A stretch of DNA of 60,175 nt from contig JASFHH010000006.1 in the NCBI GenBank assembly GCA_050123335.1, positions 1 through 60,175 on the forward strand, given 5' to 3'. The notes under the pieces were generated by a model, which searched no databases, was not told the origin of the DNA, and was given only the letters and a program-made list of their open reading frames with translations. The DNA comes from JASFHF01 sp050123335 (GTDB lineage: Bacteria; Pseudomonadota; Gammaproteobacteria; UBA12402). Of the stretch, positions 17,160 to 25,904 are shown in pieces; position 1 is the stretch's first letter; every line of letters starts with the position of its first letter. A program made the position numbers and the translations under genes.

Positions 17160-17738
17160 ATGAGTTTGCAAATACACAAAACTGCAATTGTCGATGAAGG
17201 GGCACAAATCGGTGAAAACACACGTATTTGGCATTGGGCGCATGTTTGCAACCAGGCGAAAATTGGCAAAGGATGCAGTTTAGGCCAAAATGTGTTTATT
17301 GGTAATAAAGTAATGATTGGCAATAATGTCAAAATCCAAAATAATGTTTCAGTTTATGATAGTGTTATTTTAGAAGATGATGTTTTTTGTGGTCCCAGTA
17401 TGGTTTTTACCAATGTTTATAATCCACGTTCTGCAATTTCCAGAAAAAAAGAATATCGAAAAACTTTAGTAAAAAAAGGTGCTACTTTAGGCGCAAATTG
17501 TACGATTGTGTGTGGAGTAACTATAGGAGAATTCGCTTTTATAGGAGCTGGGGCATTGGTTAATAAAGATGTGCCACCTTATGCTTTAGTGGTAGGAGTT
17601 CCGGCAAAACAGATTGGCTGGATAAGCGAATTTGGTGAACAATTAGATTTACCGTTGGTAGGTAATAGCAAAGTAACGTGTCCGCATACAGGAATACAAT
17701 ATATATTGTGTGATGGTAAATTAAGGAAGGGTGATTAA
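17160..17738 (+). CDS. wbpD: UDP-2-acetamido-3-amino-uronate N-acetyltransferase (WbpD/WlbB-like)
   Basis: A 192-residue left-handed beta-helix acyltransferase. Hexapeptide-type repeats run from IHKTAIVDEGAQIG to about residue 150, including the IWHWAHV segment, NNVKIQNNVSVY, and MVFTNVYNPRS, all typical of WbpD/WlbB. It would acetylate the 3-amino group made by WbpE using acetyl-CoA. The C-terminus (CPHTGIQYIL, a short Cys-containing tail) also occurs in the family. It begins five bases after wbpB and forms part of one transcription unit with it. Confidence 0.88.
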   Translation: MSLQIHKTAIVDEGAQIGENTRIWHWAHVCNQAKIGKGCSLGQNVFIGNKVMIGNNVKIQNNVSVYDSVILEDDVFCGPSMVFTNVYNPRSAISRKKEYRKTLVKKGATLGANCTIVCGVTIGEFAFIGAGALVNKDVPPYALVVGVPAKQIGWISEFGEQLDLPLVGNSKVTCPHTGIQYILCDGKLRKGD

Positions 17739-17830
17739 ATTCATGACATTTAATAATTTAAAGTCACAACTGCAGATAAGGGAAAGATAATGAAGGCATC
17801 TGTACATAAAAAATTTTATGGGAAAATTTT

Positions 17831-18907
17831 GTGGAATTCATTGATTTAAAATCACAATATCGCAAGATAGAAAATGATGTAAAACGACGTATTGCTAATG
17901 TTTTAGAACATAATAAATATATTATGGGCGATGAAATTTTTGAGTTGGAAAATAAACTCGCTGAATTTGTTGGTGTAAAACATTGTATCGGGGTATCAAG
18001 CGGTACCGATGCATTATTAATTGCAATGATGGCTCTTGGTATAAAGCCAGGAGATGAAGTTATTACTACGCCATTTACCTTTGTTGCAACCGCTGAAATT
18101 ATTGCATTATTAGGGGCAAAACCTGTTTTCGTAGATATTAATCCACGAACTTATAATATTGATATTACAAAGATTGAGAAAGCCATTACTGATAAAACCA
18201 AACTGATTATACCAGTAAATTTATATGGCCAATGTGCTGATTATGGTGCAATTAATGCGATTGCACAAAAATATAATTTGTTTGTAATTGAAGATGCAGC
18301 ACAAAGTTTTGGAGCGATATATAAAGGAAAAAAATCTTGTAATTTATCTACCGTAGCTTGCACTAGTTTTTTCCCATCAAAACCACTGGGTTGCTACGGC
18401 GATGGCGGTGCGTGTTTCACTAACGATGATGAATTAGCAAAAATCATGCAAGAAATTCGCATTCATGGTCAAGAGCGGCGCTATCATCATACCAGAATTG
18501 GAATTAATGGGCGATTAGATACAATTCAAGCAGCAATTTTATTAGCAAAGTTAAAAATTTTTCCAGAAGAAATTAAACTGCGTGAAAAAATTGGACAACG
18601 TTATACAGAATTATTAAAGGATTTTGTAGTTACGCCATATGTAGAGCCACATAATACACATATTTATGCGCAGTATACAATCCAAGTAAAAAATCGAGAT
18701 TTAGTAAGAAAAAAATTGCAAGAGTTCGATATTCCAACGGCTGTCCATTATCCAGTTCCTTTGCATAAGCAGAAACCTTTTTTGCAAAAATGTGATTGTT
18801 CAGTAGCGGAAGATCTTTCTGCAAAGGTGTTAAGTTTGCCGTTTAGTTCTGGATTAGATGAACAGCAACAAAATTTTATTGTTGAAAAACTAACAGAAAT
18901 ATTTTAG
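17831..18907 (+). CDS. wbpE: PLP-dependent UDP-3-keto-GlcNAcA aminotransferase (WbpE/WlbC-like)
   Basis: A 358-residue DegT/DnrJ/EryC1 family protein starting MEFIDLKSQY, the standard WbpE opening, which fixes the unusual GTG start at 17831. Key features are SSGTDALLIA (56-65), IEDAAQSFGA (153-162) and FFPSKPLGCYGDGG, in which Lys184 binds PLP. It transfers an amino group from glutamate to C3 of the keto sugar. A short frame (17790-17849) with a strong AAGGGA site runs over the GTG and may couple translation. Substrate assignment rests on the wbpB-wbpD-wbpE order. Confidence 0.88.
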   Translation: MEFIDLKSQYRKIENDVKRRIANVLEHNKYIMGDEIFELENKLAEFVGVKHCIGVSSGTDALLIAMMALGIKPGDEVITTPFTFVATAEIIALLGAKPVFVDINPRTYNIDITKIEKAITDKTKLIIPVNLYGQCADYGAINAIAQKYNLFVIEDAAQSFGAIYKGKKSCNLSTVACTSFFPSKPLGCYGDGGACFTNDDELAKIMQEIRIHGQERRYHHTRIGINGRLDTIQAAILLAKLKIFPEEIKLREKIGQRYTELLKDFVVTPYVEPHNTHIYAQYTIQVKNRDLVRKKLQEFDIPTAVHYPVPLHKQKPFLQKCDCSVAEDLSAKVLSLPFSSGLDEQQQNFIVEKLTEIF

Positions 18908-18928
18908 AGAAATATAGGGTATAGTTAT

Positions 18929-19153
18929 ATGATAATTGATAAAAGATTGAGGTCAATCACCAAAGCGTTAAGCTGGAGAATATTGGCTACAATGACTACT
19001 TTTGCGATAAGTTTTTTTGTAACGCGCAGCGTAGTGTTTGCAACATCAATTAGTATGATAGAAGTTGTCGCAAAAATAATTTTATACTATTTTCACGAAA
19101 GAGCGTGGCAATTTTTCGATTTTTGGCAACATCAGTCTGAGGATTTAATTTAA
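18929..19153 (+). CDS. DUF2061 small membrane protein
   Basis: A 74-residue protein with the DUF2061 pattern: KALSWRILATMTTFAISFF, a short loop, then ISMIEVVAKIILYYFHERAW. Two hydrophobic helices make an inner-membrane hairpin. Its function is not established. DUF2061 genes frequently sit beside cysQ/cysD/cysN/cysC, as here, which suggests a link to sulfate activation or PAPS use. Its stop codon lies at the very edge of palindromic element B, so the last codons or the stop may have been supplied by the insertion. Confidence 0.8.
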   Translation: MIIDKRLRSITKALSWRILATMTTFAISFFVTRSVVFATSISMIEVVAKIILYYFHERAWQFFDFWQHQSEDLI

Positions 19154-19359
19154 CGTGAGTTATGGGTAAGGATTACGTAACTCTATGACAAAAGAAAGGT
19201 AGATGTTGCGAAAGCGCGAAATATTTGACAAGACAAGGCATTTTTTGATAAGTTAACGAAGGTGTAGCTATTCTACATCGAGTTAACTTATTAAAAAATA
19301 ACGTAGTATTGCCAAATATTTCGCGGTTGCAGCAAATCCTTATCCATAACTCATGTTAA
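19150..19359. repeat. Palindromic repeat element B (MITE/RPE-like)
   Basis: About 210 bp bounded by near-identical inverted ends of 25 bp with two mismatches (core TGAGTTATGG.TAAGGATT at 19156-19173 and its complement at 19337-19354). Nested arms GCGAAATATTTG and CAAATATTTCGC and then GATAAGTTAAC and GTTAACTTAT follow, with a small central stem, GTGTAGCTATTCTACAT. No coding potential. The left end includes the TAA stop of the DUF2061 gene. Confidence 0.75.
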
Positions 19360-19382
19360 TATAGTATTGATTTTGTAAAGTG

Positions 19383-20198
19383 ATGAATAAAAAAGATTCA
19401 TTAGATATAATAGCGCAGGTTGTTTTAAATATTGTCGATGATGCGGCAAAGTGCATTTTGTTTTTTTATCATAATAATTCGTCTCTTGTAACCACCAAAA
19501 AATCGGATAATAGTCCTTTAAGTCAAGCTGATTTGTCTTCCAATGAAATTATTATTTCTTCCTTGCAAAAGCATTTTTCATATCCGATCTTATCTGAAGA
19601 AAAAACAGGTGATTTCACAATGCCACAAAATGATAAGTTTTGGGTTGTCGATCCTTTGGATGGCACCAAGGAATTTATATCTGGAAGTGATGAGTTTACT
19701 ATTAATATAGCTTTGGTGGAAAATGGTGTGCCATTGTTAGGTGTTGTGTCTGTTCCGGCATATAATGAGATTTATTATGCAATTCGAGGTGTTGGTGCAT
19801 TTGTTCGGAAGAACGGATATGATAGAAGAATAAATTGTTCCGGATGTAATAACCTTAAAAAGGCCAATATATCTATTAGCCGATCACATTTTGATCCCAG
19901 ATTAAAACAAGTTTTTAATAAAAATAATATTGTGAATGTTATTCATAAGGGAAGCGCTGTTAAATATTGTGCGATTGCAAATGGAACAGCAGATGCTTCA
20001 ATAAGAATTACTCCTTTAATGGTATGGGATATTTGTGCATCTCACTGTATTTTATTTGAGGCAGGAGGAATGATCACAGACTTTTATGGTAAAGAGCTAA
20101 GATATTGTAGTGAAAACTTAAAATTTGTTAACGGTATAGTAGCAAGTAATTGTTATATACATAGTGAGTTGCTTAGATTAATTAAGGATGTTGAATAA
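19383..20198 (+). CDS. cysQ: 3'(2'),5'-bisphosphate nucleotidase
   Basis: A 271-residue member of the inositol monophosphatase-like family. Metal-binding motifs are LSEEK (motif around residue 74), DPLDGTKEFI (about 96-105) and WDICASHCILFEAGG near residue 220, matching CysQ. It hydrolyses PAP, the by-product of sulfotransfer, to AMP, and may also act on PAPS. Its place directly before cysD and close to a sulfotransferase fits PAP removal during glycan sulfation. ATG 19383 was chosen; an in-frame GTG lies one codon upstream. Ribosome site is weak (TAAAG). Confidence 0.87.
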   Translation: MNKKDSLDIIAQVVLNIVDDAAKCILFFYHNNSSLVTTKKSDNSPLSQADLSSNEIIISSLQKHFSYPILSEEKTGDFTMPQNDKFWVVDPLDGTKEFISGSDEFTINIALVENGVPLLGVVSVPAYNEIYYAIRGVGAFVRKNGYDRRINCSGCNNLKKANISISRSHFDPRLKQVFNKNNIVNVIHKGSAVKYCAIANGTADASIRITPLMVWDICASHCILFEAGGMITDFYGKELRYCSENLKFVNGIVASNCYIHSELLRLIKDVE

Positions 20199-20242
20199 AC
20201 CTTAAATATAACGGTATTTTGTTTTTAGAATTATATTTTTTA

Positions 20243-20271
20243 TTGTTGCTTTAGGAAATTACTGGTAAAAT
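20243..20271 (+). promoter_or_regulatory. Extended -10 promoter before cysD
   Basis: TTGTTG (20243-20248), a 17-base spacer, then TGG-TAAAAT (20263-20271) with the TGn extension. The transcript would start about 40 bases before cysD. It suggests the cysDNC-flippase-sulfotransferase genes can be expressed on their own. Confidence 0.5.
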
Positions 20272-20316
20272 ATTTGCCAATTTTTATTACCCATTCTGAT
20301 TATTACGGAGGTTGTC

Positions 20317-21198
20317 TTGGACCGATTAAAGCAGTTGGAAAATCAGAGCATTTATATAATACGGGAAGCTTATAGTCAGTTTAAAAATCTTTGTATGTTG
20401 TGGTCTATCGGCAAAGATAGCACGGTGCTTTTATGGTTGGCGAAAAAGGCTTTTTTTGGGCATGTGCCTTTTCCTTTGGTTCATATAGATACTGGATACA
20501 AAATCCCCGAGATGATTGAGTATCGGGATCATTTAGCTAAAATATGGAAGCTAAATATGATCTATGGTCAAAATGAGCAAGTTCTTGAATCTAAACAAAC
20601 TTTTCCTGATGGTAAGATTAATCGTATTAAATGTTGTCGTGCGCTAAAAACCGAAGCTTTGCAGCGTACCTTGAGTGGAGCTGGCGTTAGATATCGTTTA
20701 GATCATACAATTGGCGAGTATGTTGTAGATGATAATAATGATCCTTATACAGGAGTTATTGTTGGTGTGCGTGCTGACGAGGAAGGCAGTCGTTCAAAAG
20801 AAAGATATTTTTCTGCAAGAGACTACAATAATGACTGGAATATTGAAAACCAGCCGCCCGAATTTTGGAATCAATTTAAAACGGATTTTGCACCAGACAC
20901 ACATGTTCGTATTCATCCATTATTGGATTGGACAGAGCTAAATATTTGGGAATACATTAAGCGTGAAAATATTCCAACGGTATCTCTATATTATGATAAT
21001 GGCAGTGGCAAGCGATATCGTTCTTTAGGGTGTTATCCTTGCACACAGCCTGTAGATTCTAATGCGAAAAATGTAGATGATATTATTACAGAATTAAGAA
21101 GTGGTAAGTTTTCTAATATTGCGGAGCGTTCTGGAAGATCTCAGGATAAAGAAGATGGTGGTGGTCTGGAGACACTTAGGCGCGAAGGATATATGTAA
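20317..21198 (+). CDS. cysD: Sulfate adenylyltransferase subunit 2
   Basis: A 293-residue ATP-sulfurylase small subunit of the PP-loop (PAPS reductase-like) family. It shows WSIGKDSTVLLWLA (about 29-42), VHIDTGYKIPEMIEYRD, CCRALKTEAL and the C-terminal YRSLGCYPCTQPV, all standard CysD positions. With CysN it converts sulfate and ATP to APS. Translation starts at TTG 20317, supported by GGAGG nine bases upstream and by the family's usual N-terminus (LKQLE.QSI.I.REA). Its stop and the cysN start overlap as TAATG. There is no cysH, cysI or cysJ nearby, so the pathway here is likely for sulfation rather than cysteine synthesis. Confidence 0.93.
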   Translation: MDRLKQLENQSIYIIREAYSQFKNLCMLWSIGKDSTVLLWLAKKAFFGHVPFPLVHIDTGYKIPEMIEYRDHLAKIWKLNMIYGQNEQVLESKQTFPDGKINRIKCCRALKTEALQRTLSGAGVRYRLDHTIGEYVVDDNNDPYTGVIVGVRADEEGSRSKERYFSARDYNNDWNIENQPPEFWNQFKTDFAPDTHVRIHPLLDWTELNIWEYIKRENIPTVSLYYDNGSGKRYRSLGCYPCTQPVDSNAKNVDDIITELRSGKFSNIAERSGRSQDKEDGGGLETLRREGYM

Positions 21199-22973
21199 TG
21201 CAAGAAGAGAGAATGAATGTAGTTATTGTCGGACATGTTGATCATGGTAAGAGTACAATTATTGGAAGATTGTTAGCAGATACAGATAGCTTGCCGCACG
21301 GTAAACTAAAAGCAGTAAAAAATTTATGTGCTAAAAATTCTAAACCTTTTGAATATGCTTTTTTGCTTGACGCTTTGAAAGATGAGCAGGCACAAGGAAT
21401 TACTATTGACACAGCGCGATGTTTTTTTCAGACTGAAAAACGTAAGTATTTGATTCTAGATGCACCGGGGCATATTGAATTTTTAAGAAACATGGTAACT
21501 GGAGCTGCGAGTGCTGAGGCAGCTTTGTTGGTAATTGATGCTGATGAAGGGGTTCAGGAAAATTCTTGTAGACATGGTTATATGTTATCAATGCTTGGAA
21601 TTAAAAAATTAGTGATTTTGGTAAATAAAATGGATTTGGTAAATTATAGCCAATCCAGGTTTGATCAAGTAGTTTGCGAATATAAAAATTTTTTAAAACA
21701 GATTAATATGAACCCTATAAGTTTTATTCCTGTAAGTGGCATGAAGGGTGATTGTATCGCAAGTTTATCAAATAATTTACCATGGTATAAAGGTGATACG
21801 GTTTTAAGCATTTTGGATAGTTTTGATAAGGAAAAATCTTTAGAGGAAAAACCGTTTAGGATGTTTGTTCAAGATGTATATAAATTTACGGAATTTGGAG
21901 ATGATAGAAGAATTATTGTAGGAAAAGTTGAGACTGGTTGCTTAAACGCAGATGATATTGTGCATTTTTATCCGTCGGGTAAAAAAAGCGAAGTGGCTTC
22001 GATTGAGTTATTTAATGCACCAGGACAAAAGAGCGTTAACACAGGAGACGCAGCGGGATTTGTACTCAAAGAACAGATTTATGTAAAAAGAGGGGAATTG
22101 ATATCTAAAGAAGATATATCTAAACCGATTGTTTCTTCTGAAATTCGTGTTAGTTTATTTTGGCTGGGGAAAAATTCATTACAGTTTGGTAAAGATTATT
22201 TTTTGAAGTTAGGTTCTGCGAAAGTAAAAGTTAGGTTAGAAAAAATACTCAAAGTAATTAATGCTGCTTCTTTAGAAGAAAAGCAACATGATTGTGTGAA
22301 ATGTAATGAAGCAGCCGAATGTATTTTAAAATTGCGTGTTCCAATAGCTTTTGATTTAGCTAGTGATAATCAAATAACCAGCAGATTCGTGATAGTTGAT
22401 AATTATGATATTGCTGGTGGTGGAATTGTGCAGCAAGGGTTAAATAACGATATATCTTGGGTTCGTGATAAAATTCACGTTAGAAATGCACATTGGATAA
22501 CTAGTGAGATTTCCCGTAAAGAAAGAGCTGATAAATATGGTCAGAATCCATTATTGATTATTATAACTGGCGAAAAAAATACGGGTCGAAAAGCATTAGC
22601 TAAGAACTTGGAAAAAGAATTATTTTCCCTAGGGAAAAAAGTTTATTTTCTGGGAATAGGAAATGTGGTTTATGGGGTTGATGCTGATATCAAAGGGACT
22701 GATGCAGATTCATCTTTTGAGCATTTGCGTAGGTTTGGTGAAGTGTTAAATATTTTACTAGATGCAGGGAATTTAGTTGTTGTTACAGCTATTGGATTTG
22801 GCCAATCTGAAATAGATTTAATTAAAGAAACAACGAATTGTGAAAATGTTTTTTCCATCTGGATTGGTGATAAAAAACGCAAGCATGTTGATTATGATTT
22901 ACAGCTTAATTTTAATGAGAAGGACAAACAGCAAAAAATTATACATACACTTGAAGAGCATAACTTTTTATGA
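21198..22973 (+). CDS. cysN: Sulfate adenylyltransferase subunit 1 (GTPase) with degenerate APS-kinase-like C-terminal domain
   Basis: A 591-residue protein. Residues 1-430 are a CysN translational GTPase with GHVDHGKST (12-20), DAPGH (88-92), NKMD (143-146) and the elongation-factor-like barrels; it drives APS synthesis by CysD. Residues about 445-591 align in outline with the APS kinase domain of CysNC/NodQ fusions, but the P-loop reads TGEKNTGRKALA (457-468) rather than GLSGSGKST, and the DGDN.RHG motif is replaced by GIGNVVYGV. The kinase domain therefore looks catalytically dead. A complete CysC follows immediately. The tail may keep a structural or scaffolding role. Confidence 0.9.
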   Translation: MQEERMNVVIVGHVDHGKSTIIGRLLADTDSLPHGKLKAVKNLCAKNSKPFEYAFLLDALKDEQAQGITIDTARCFFQTEKRKYLILDAPGHIEFLRNMVTGAASAEAALLVIDADEGVQENSCRHGYMLSMLGIKKLVILVNKMDLVNYSQSRFDQVVCEYKNFLKQINMNPISFIPVSGMKGDCIASLSNNLPWYKGDTVLSILDSFDKEKSLEEKPFRMFVQDVYKFTEFGDDRRIIVGKVETGCLNADDIVHFYPSGKKSEVASIELFNAPGQKSVNTGDAAGFVLKEQIYVKRGELISKEDISKPIVSSEIRVSLFWLGKNSLQFGKDYFLKLGSAKVKVRLEKILKVINAASLEEKQHDCVKCNEAAECILKLRVPIAFDLASDNQITSRFVIVDNYDIAGGGIVQQGLNNDISWVRDKIHVRNAHWITSEISRKERADKYGQNPLLIIITGEKNTGRKALAKNLEKELFSLGKKVYFLGIGNVVYGVDADIKGTDADSSFEHLRRFGEVLNILLDAGNLVVVTAIGFGQSEIDLIKETTNCENVFSIWIGDKKRKHVDYDLQLNFNEKDKQQKIIHTLEEHNFL

Positions 22974-23590
22974 CAAAGAATATCGTGTGGCATCAAAGTG
23001 AAATATTTTATAGTGATAAATGTGACTTGTTATCGCAAAAAAGTTTTGTAATTTGGTTTACTGGATTGTCGGGTTCAGGTAAATCTACAATAGCAACGCA
23101 GTTAGAAAAGCAATTGTATCAACGCGGTTATTTAACTTGTTGGTTGGATGGAGATAATGTTAGGCATGGATTAAATTCAGATCTTGGTTTTAGTCGTAAA
23201 GATCGTAATGAAAACATCAGGCGAATTATGGAGGTGGCAAAAATTCTCCAAGATACGGGCGTTATTGTAATAGTTTCTTGTATCTCTCCATATAGAGAAA
23301 TGCGCGATAGAGCTAGAGATTATATAGGAAAGGATAAATTTGTTGAAGTATATGTAAATGCTTCATTAGATGTTTGCGTGGCAAGAGATACAAAAGGATT
23401 ATATCATAAAGCTGACCAACAGCAGTTGGAAAATTTTACAGAAATTTCAGCTAATTATGAAATTCCTACGGATGCAGATATAGTTTTAAATACTAATGAT
23501 GACTCTATAATTCAGTCAGTTGGCACAGTGATGCATCATTTATCTATTCGCAAATTAATTATGCTTGATGAGGTTAAAAATCATAAATAA
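22970..23590 (+). CDS. cysC: Adenylyl-sulfate (APS) kinase
   Basis: A 206-residue kinase with Walker A GLSGSGKST (32-40), LDGDNVRHGLNSDLGFS (about 59-75), DRNENIRR, SPYREMRD and KGLYHKA, all diagnostic of CysC. It phosphorylates APS to PAPS, the sulfate donor. It overlaps cysN by four bases (ATGA), which fits strict co-translation and replacement of the dead kinase domain on CysN. PAPS would be used by the sulfotransferase two genes downstream. Confidence 0.95.
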   Translation: MTKNIVWHQSEIFYSDKCDLLSQKSFVIWFTGLSGSGKSTIATQLEKQLYQRGYLTCWLDGDNVRHGLNSDLGFSRKDRNENIRRIMEVAKILQDTGVIVIVSCISPYREMRDRARDYIGKDKFVEVYVNASLDVCVARDTKGLYHKADQQQLENFTEISANYEIPTDADIVLNTNDDSIIQSVGTVMHHLSIRKLIMLDEVKNHK

Positions 23591-23592
23591 TT

Positions 23593-24873
23593 ATGAAAAA
23601 GAATTTCTTGAAAAAAATATTAAACGATGACTTTGCTATTAATTCATTAAAGTTATTTTCTGGCGACGCATTGGCAAGCATAATTCCAATATTGGTTTTA
23701 CCTGTTATAAGCAGATTGTTTCATCCTGGTGCTTTTGGAGAAATGCAACTTATAGTATCCATGATAACTGTGTTCAGCATTATATCTACTCTTCAGTATG
23801 AAATTTCAATGGTAATTGCCAAAAGAAAGGAATCTGATGCGATTTTACATTTGGCTTTAATATTATTGTTCATTACAACATTATGTTTTGTATTAGTTAT
23901 TTTAATAGCAGGTAAAAGTATTCTGGCTTTTTTTAATGTTGGATATATGGCAAAATATATATATCTTGTCTGTGTCGGTTATTTTGCTTTTGGATTATTA
24001 CAATTGCTGCAGTTTTTTTTGGTGGCTAGAAAAAAATATAATCAATATTCCATATATCTAATATATCAAGCGATTGTTACGCAAGGGTTAAATTTAATCA
24101 CAGGTATATTATCTCCATCATACATTGCTTTATTTGTTAATCAAATTGTAGGGAGAGCAGTCGTCATCTTTTTGATTTTCAAAAAAAATATTATTAATTG
24201 GGATATAAATAAAAAGCGCATCTTTTTTGTTGCAAGGAAATATAAAAAATTCCCGCTTATAGAGACAGTATCAGTATTTTTAAATACATTTGCAATACAA
24301 CTTCCAATTTTTATGTTGTCAAAATATTTTAGCATGCAACAAGTTGGTTATTATATAATGGCATTTTTACTATTAAATAAGCCGTTAACTTTGATTACAT
24401 CAGCAATGAGTCAAGTATTTTTGAAAGTTGCTTCTGAGGCATATCATGAAGGGATAGAGCAGTTGTTTATAGTATATAAGAAAACTTTGTTAAAGTTATT
24501 ATGGATTATTATTGTTCCGGTAATTATTGTGGTTGTTGGTGCTCCATATATTATACCGCTGTTGCTTGGATCTAAATGGATAGTTACTGGGCATATCATG
24601 CAAATATTAATAGTTTGGAAATTTTTTGAGTTTTTAAATGTGCCTATTAGCAATAGCTTTTCTATTATGAATTTACAAGAAATTTCCTTTTTTTTGAGAG
24701 TATTTTCAATCACACTTAGATTTTTTGCTATGTATATATTTTCAGATACATTGATGCATATGATTATCGCATTATCGGTATCGGCTGCTATTTATTATTT
24801 GTGTTATAATTTTCTTGTTTGTGTGTCAATTTTGGTTAAGAGGAGGAAGGAGCGTGTTAGCTTTAGTTGGTAA
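23593..24873 (+). CDS. Wzx-like polysaccharide flippase (MOP superfamily), first copy
   Basis: A 426-residue integral membrane protein with about twelve hydrophobic segments. The opening SGDALASIIPILVLPVISRLF, GAFGEMQLIVSMI and the central NTFAIQLPIFMLSKYFSMQQVGYY-type segment are typical of the Polysacc_synt/MATE-like (MOP) exporters. It would move the Und-PP-linked repeat unit across the inner membrane. It is embedded in the sulfation module, between cysC and the sulfotransferase, and overlaps the latter. A second MOP protein is encoded at 39679, so which one is the O-unit flippase cannot be decided. Confidence 0.82.
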   Translation: MKKNFLKKILNDDFAINSLKLFSGDALASIIPILVLPVISRLFHPGAFGEMQLIVSMITVFSIISTLQYEISMVIAKRKESDAILHLALILLFITTLCFVLVILIAGKSILAFFNVGYMAKYIYLVCVGYFAFGLLQLLQFFLVARKKYNQYSIYLIYQAIVTQGLNLITGILSPSYIALFVNQIVGRAVVIFLIFKKNIINWDINKKRIFFVARKYKKFPLIETVSVFLNTFAIQLPIFMLSKYFSMQQVGYYIMAFLLLNKPLTLITSAMSQVFLKVASEAYHEGIEQLFIVYKKTLLKLLWIIIVPVIIVVVGAPYIIPLLLGSKWIVTGHIMQILIVWKFFEFLNVPISNSFSIMNLQEISFFLRVFSITLRFFAMYIFSDTLMHMIIALSVSAAIYYLCYNFLVCVSILVKRRKERVSFSW

Positions 24874-25894
24874 TTCACCAAGTTCCGGAAGTACTTTTTT
24901 GGCGGATCTTTTGGATAGTACTGACTATTCGGCATGTGGTCCTGAACTTGGATTACTGTGTAATAATAAAATATATAATTTTGATAATTTTAAATTAAAT
25001 CCGCACATCAGATCTTCAATATCTTCTTTGTACACATCAGGAAGTCGTATAGATTTTTCACAGTTACCGTGTTATGGGATTGGAGAAAAAAATTTTTTAG
25101 AATTATTAAAAAAGTCAAATAGCTTAACAGAATTTATCAATAAATTCGCATATAATTTTTTAGTATTAAGAAATAAAAATACAGAAGGAGTTGTGTTTGA
25201 AAAAACGCCGCAAAATATAACATGCATAGGAGAATTTTTGAAGAATTTTCCTAAATCTTATTTTATCCATGTTGTTAGAAATCCTGCATATGTGTATTTG
25301 TCACTTAAAAAAAGAGATTTTTCTCCATATATAGCATTAGGCACTTGGTTAATAGAAGTTGCCAAATATGTCAAATACAAGTCAAATCCGAATGTCATTC
25401 TAGTTAAATATGAAGATCTTGTTAGTAAACCATATTCAATGATTAGCGATATAATGCAAAGAATATTGGGCGTGGATTTATCTGCAAATGAGATCGAAAA
25501 AAGTTATGCTAATAATAAATATAGGGCAATTTTTGAAGTGAAACTACCAACATGGTCAATCAAGCAGCATGGTATAATAGCTAATGCAAATAAAAGCAAC
25601 TTCTGTGTTAGCGAATTGACATGGCTGAAGTCATTGATGAATTATAAGATCTCAACCGGATACGCGGAAAAATTTGATTTAGCTAAGATTTCATTTGTAG
25701 ATGCTTTAAAGGAGTTTGGATATTATGATTGGTTTTTGGAAAAGACATCTTCAATTAACGGCGATGAACCAATCCCAATTAGTTTAAGGGATAAAATGTT
25801 TTTCATAAAAAAGTGGCTGCTAGATTTTAAAGGTGGTTTTGCAAAAACAAGAGATTTAAAATATTATATGTCGCCGTTAGAAAAATGCGAATGA
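24854..25894 (+). CDS. PAPS-dependent sulfotransferase
   Basis: A 346-residue protein with both sulfotransferase signatures: the 5'-phosphosulfate loop near the N-terminus, LALVGNSPSSGSTFLADLLD (2-21), and the 3'-phosphate-binding segment FIHVVRNPAYVYLSLKKR (about 137-154), plus LVKYEDL further on. It would transfer sulfate from PAPS to a sugar. The start GTG 24854 follows a strong AGGAGGAAGGAG and gives the motif its usual distance from the N-terminus; the frame is open further upstream, but inside the flippase gene. No signal peptide is seen, so it acts in the cytoplasm on nucleotide- or lipid-linked sugars. Its neighbours supply PAPS (cysDNC) and remove PAP (cysQ). Confidence 0.82.
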   Translation: MLALVGNSPSSGSTFLADLLDSTDYSACGPELGLLCNNKIYNFDNFKLNPHIRSSISSLYTSGSRIDFSQLPCYGIGEKNFLELLKKSNSLTEFINKFAYNFLVLRNKNTEGVVFEKTPQNITCIGEFLKNFPKSYFIHVVRNPAYVYLSLKKRDFSPYIALGTWLIEVAKYVKYKSNPNVILVKYEDLVSKPYSMISDIMQRILGVDLSANEIEKSYANNKYRAIFEVKLPTWSIKQHGIIANANKSNFCVSELTWLKSLMNYKISTGYAEKFDLAKISFVDALKEFGYYDWFLEKTSSINGDEPIPISLRDKMFFIKKWLLDFKGGFAKTRDLKYYMSPLEKCE

Positions 25895-25904
25895 GGTTTT
25901 TTAT

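Noticed and set aside
20317..23590. cysDNC as cysteine assimilation genes
   Set aside because: No PAPS reductase or sulfite reductase genes are present, while a sulfotransferase and cysQ are adjacent.
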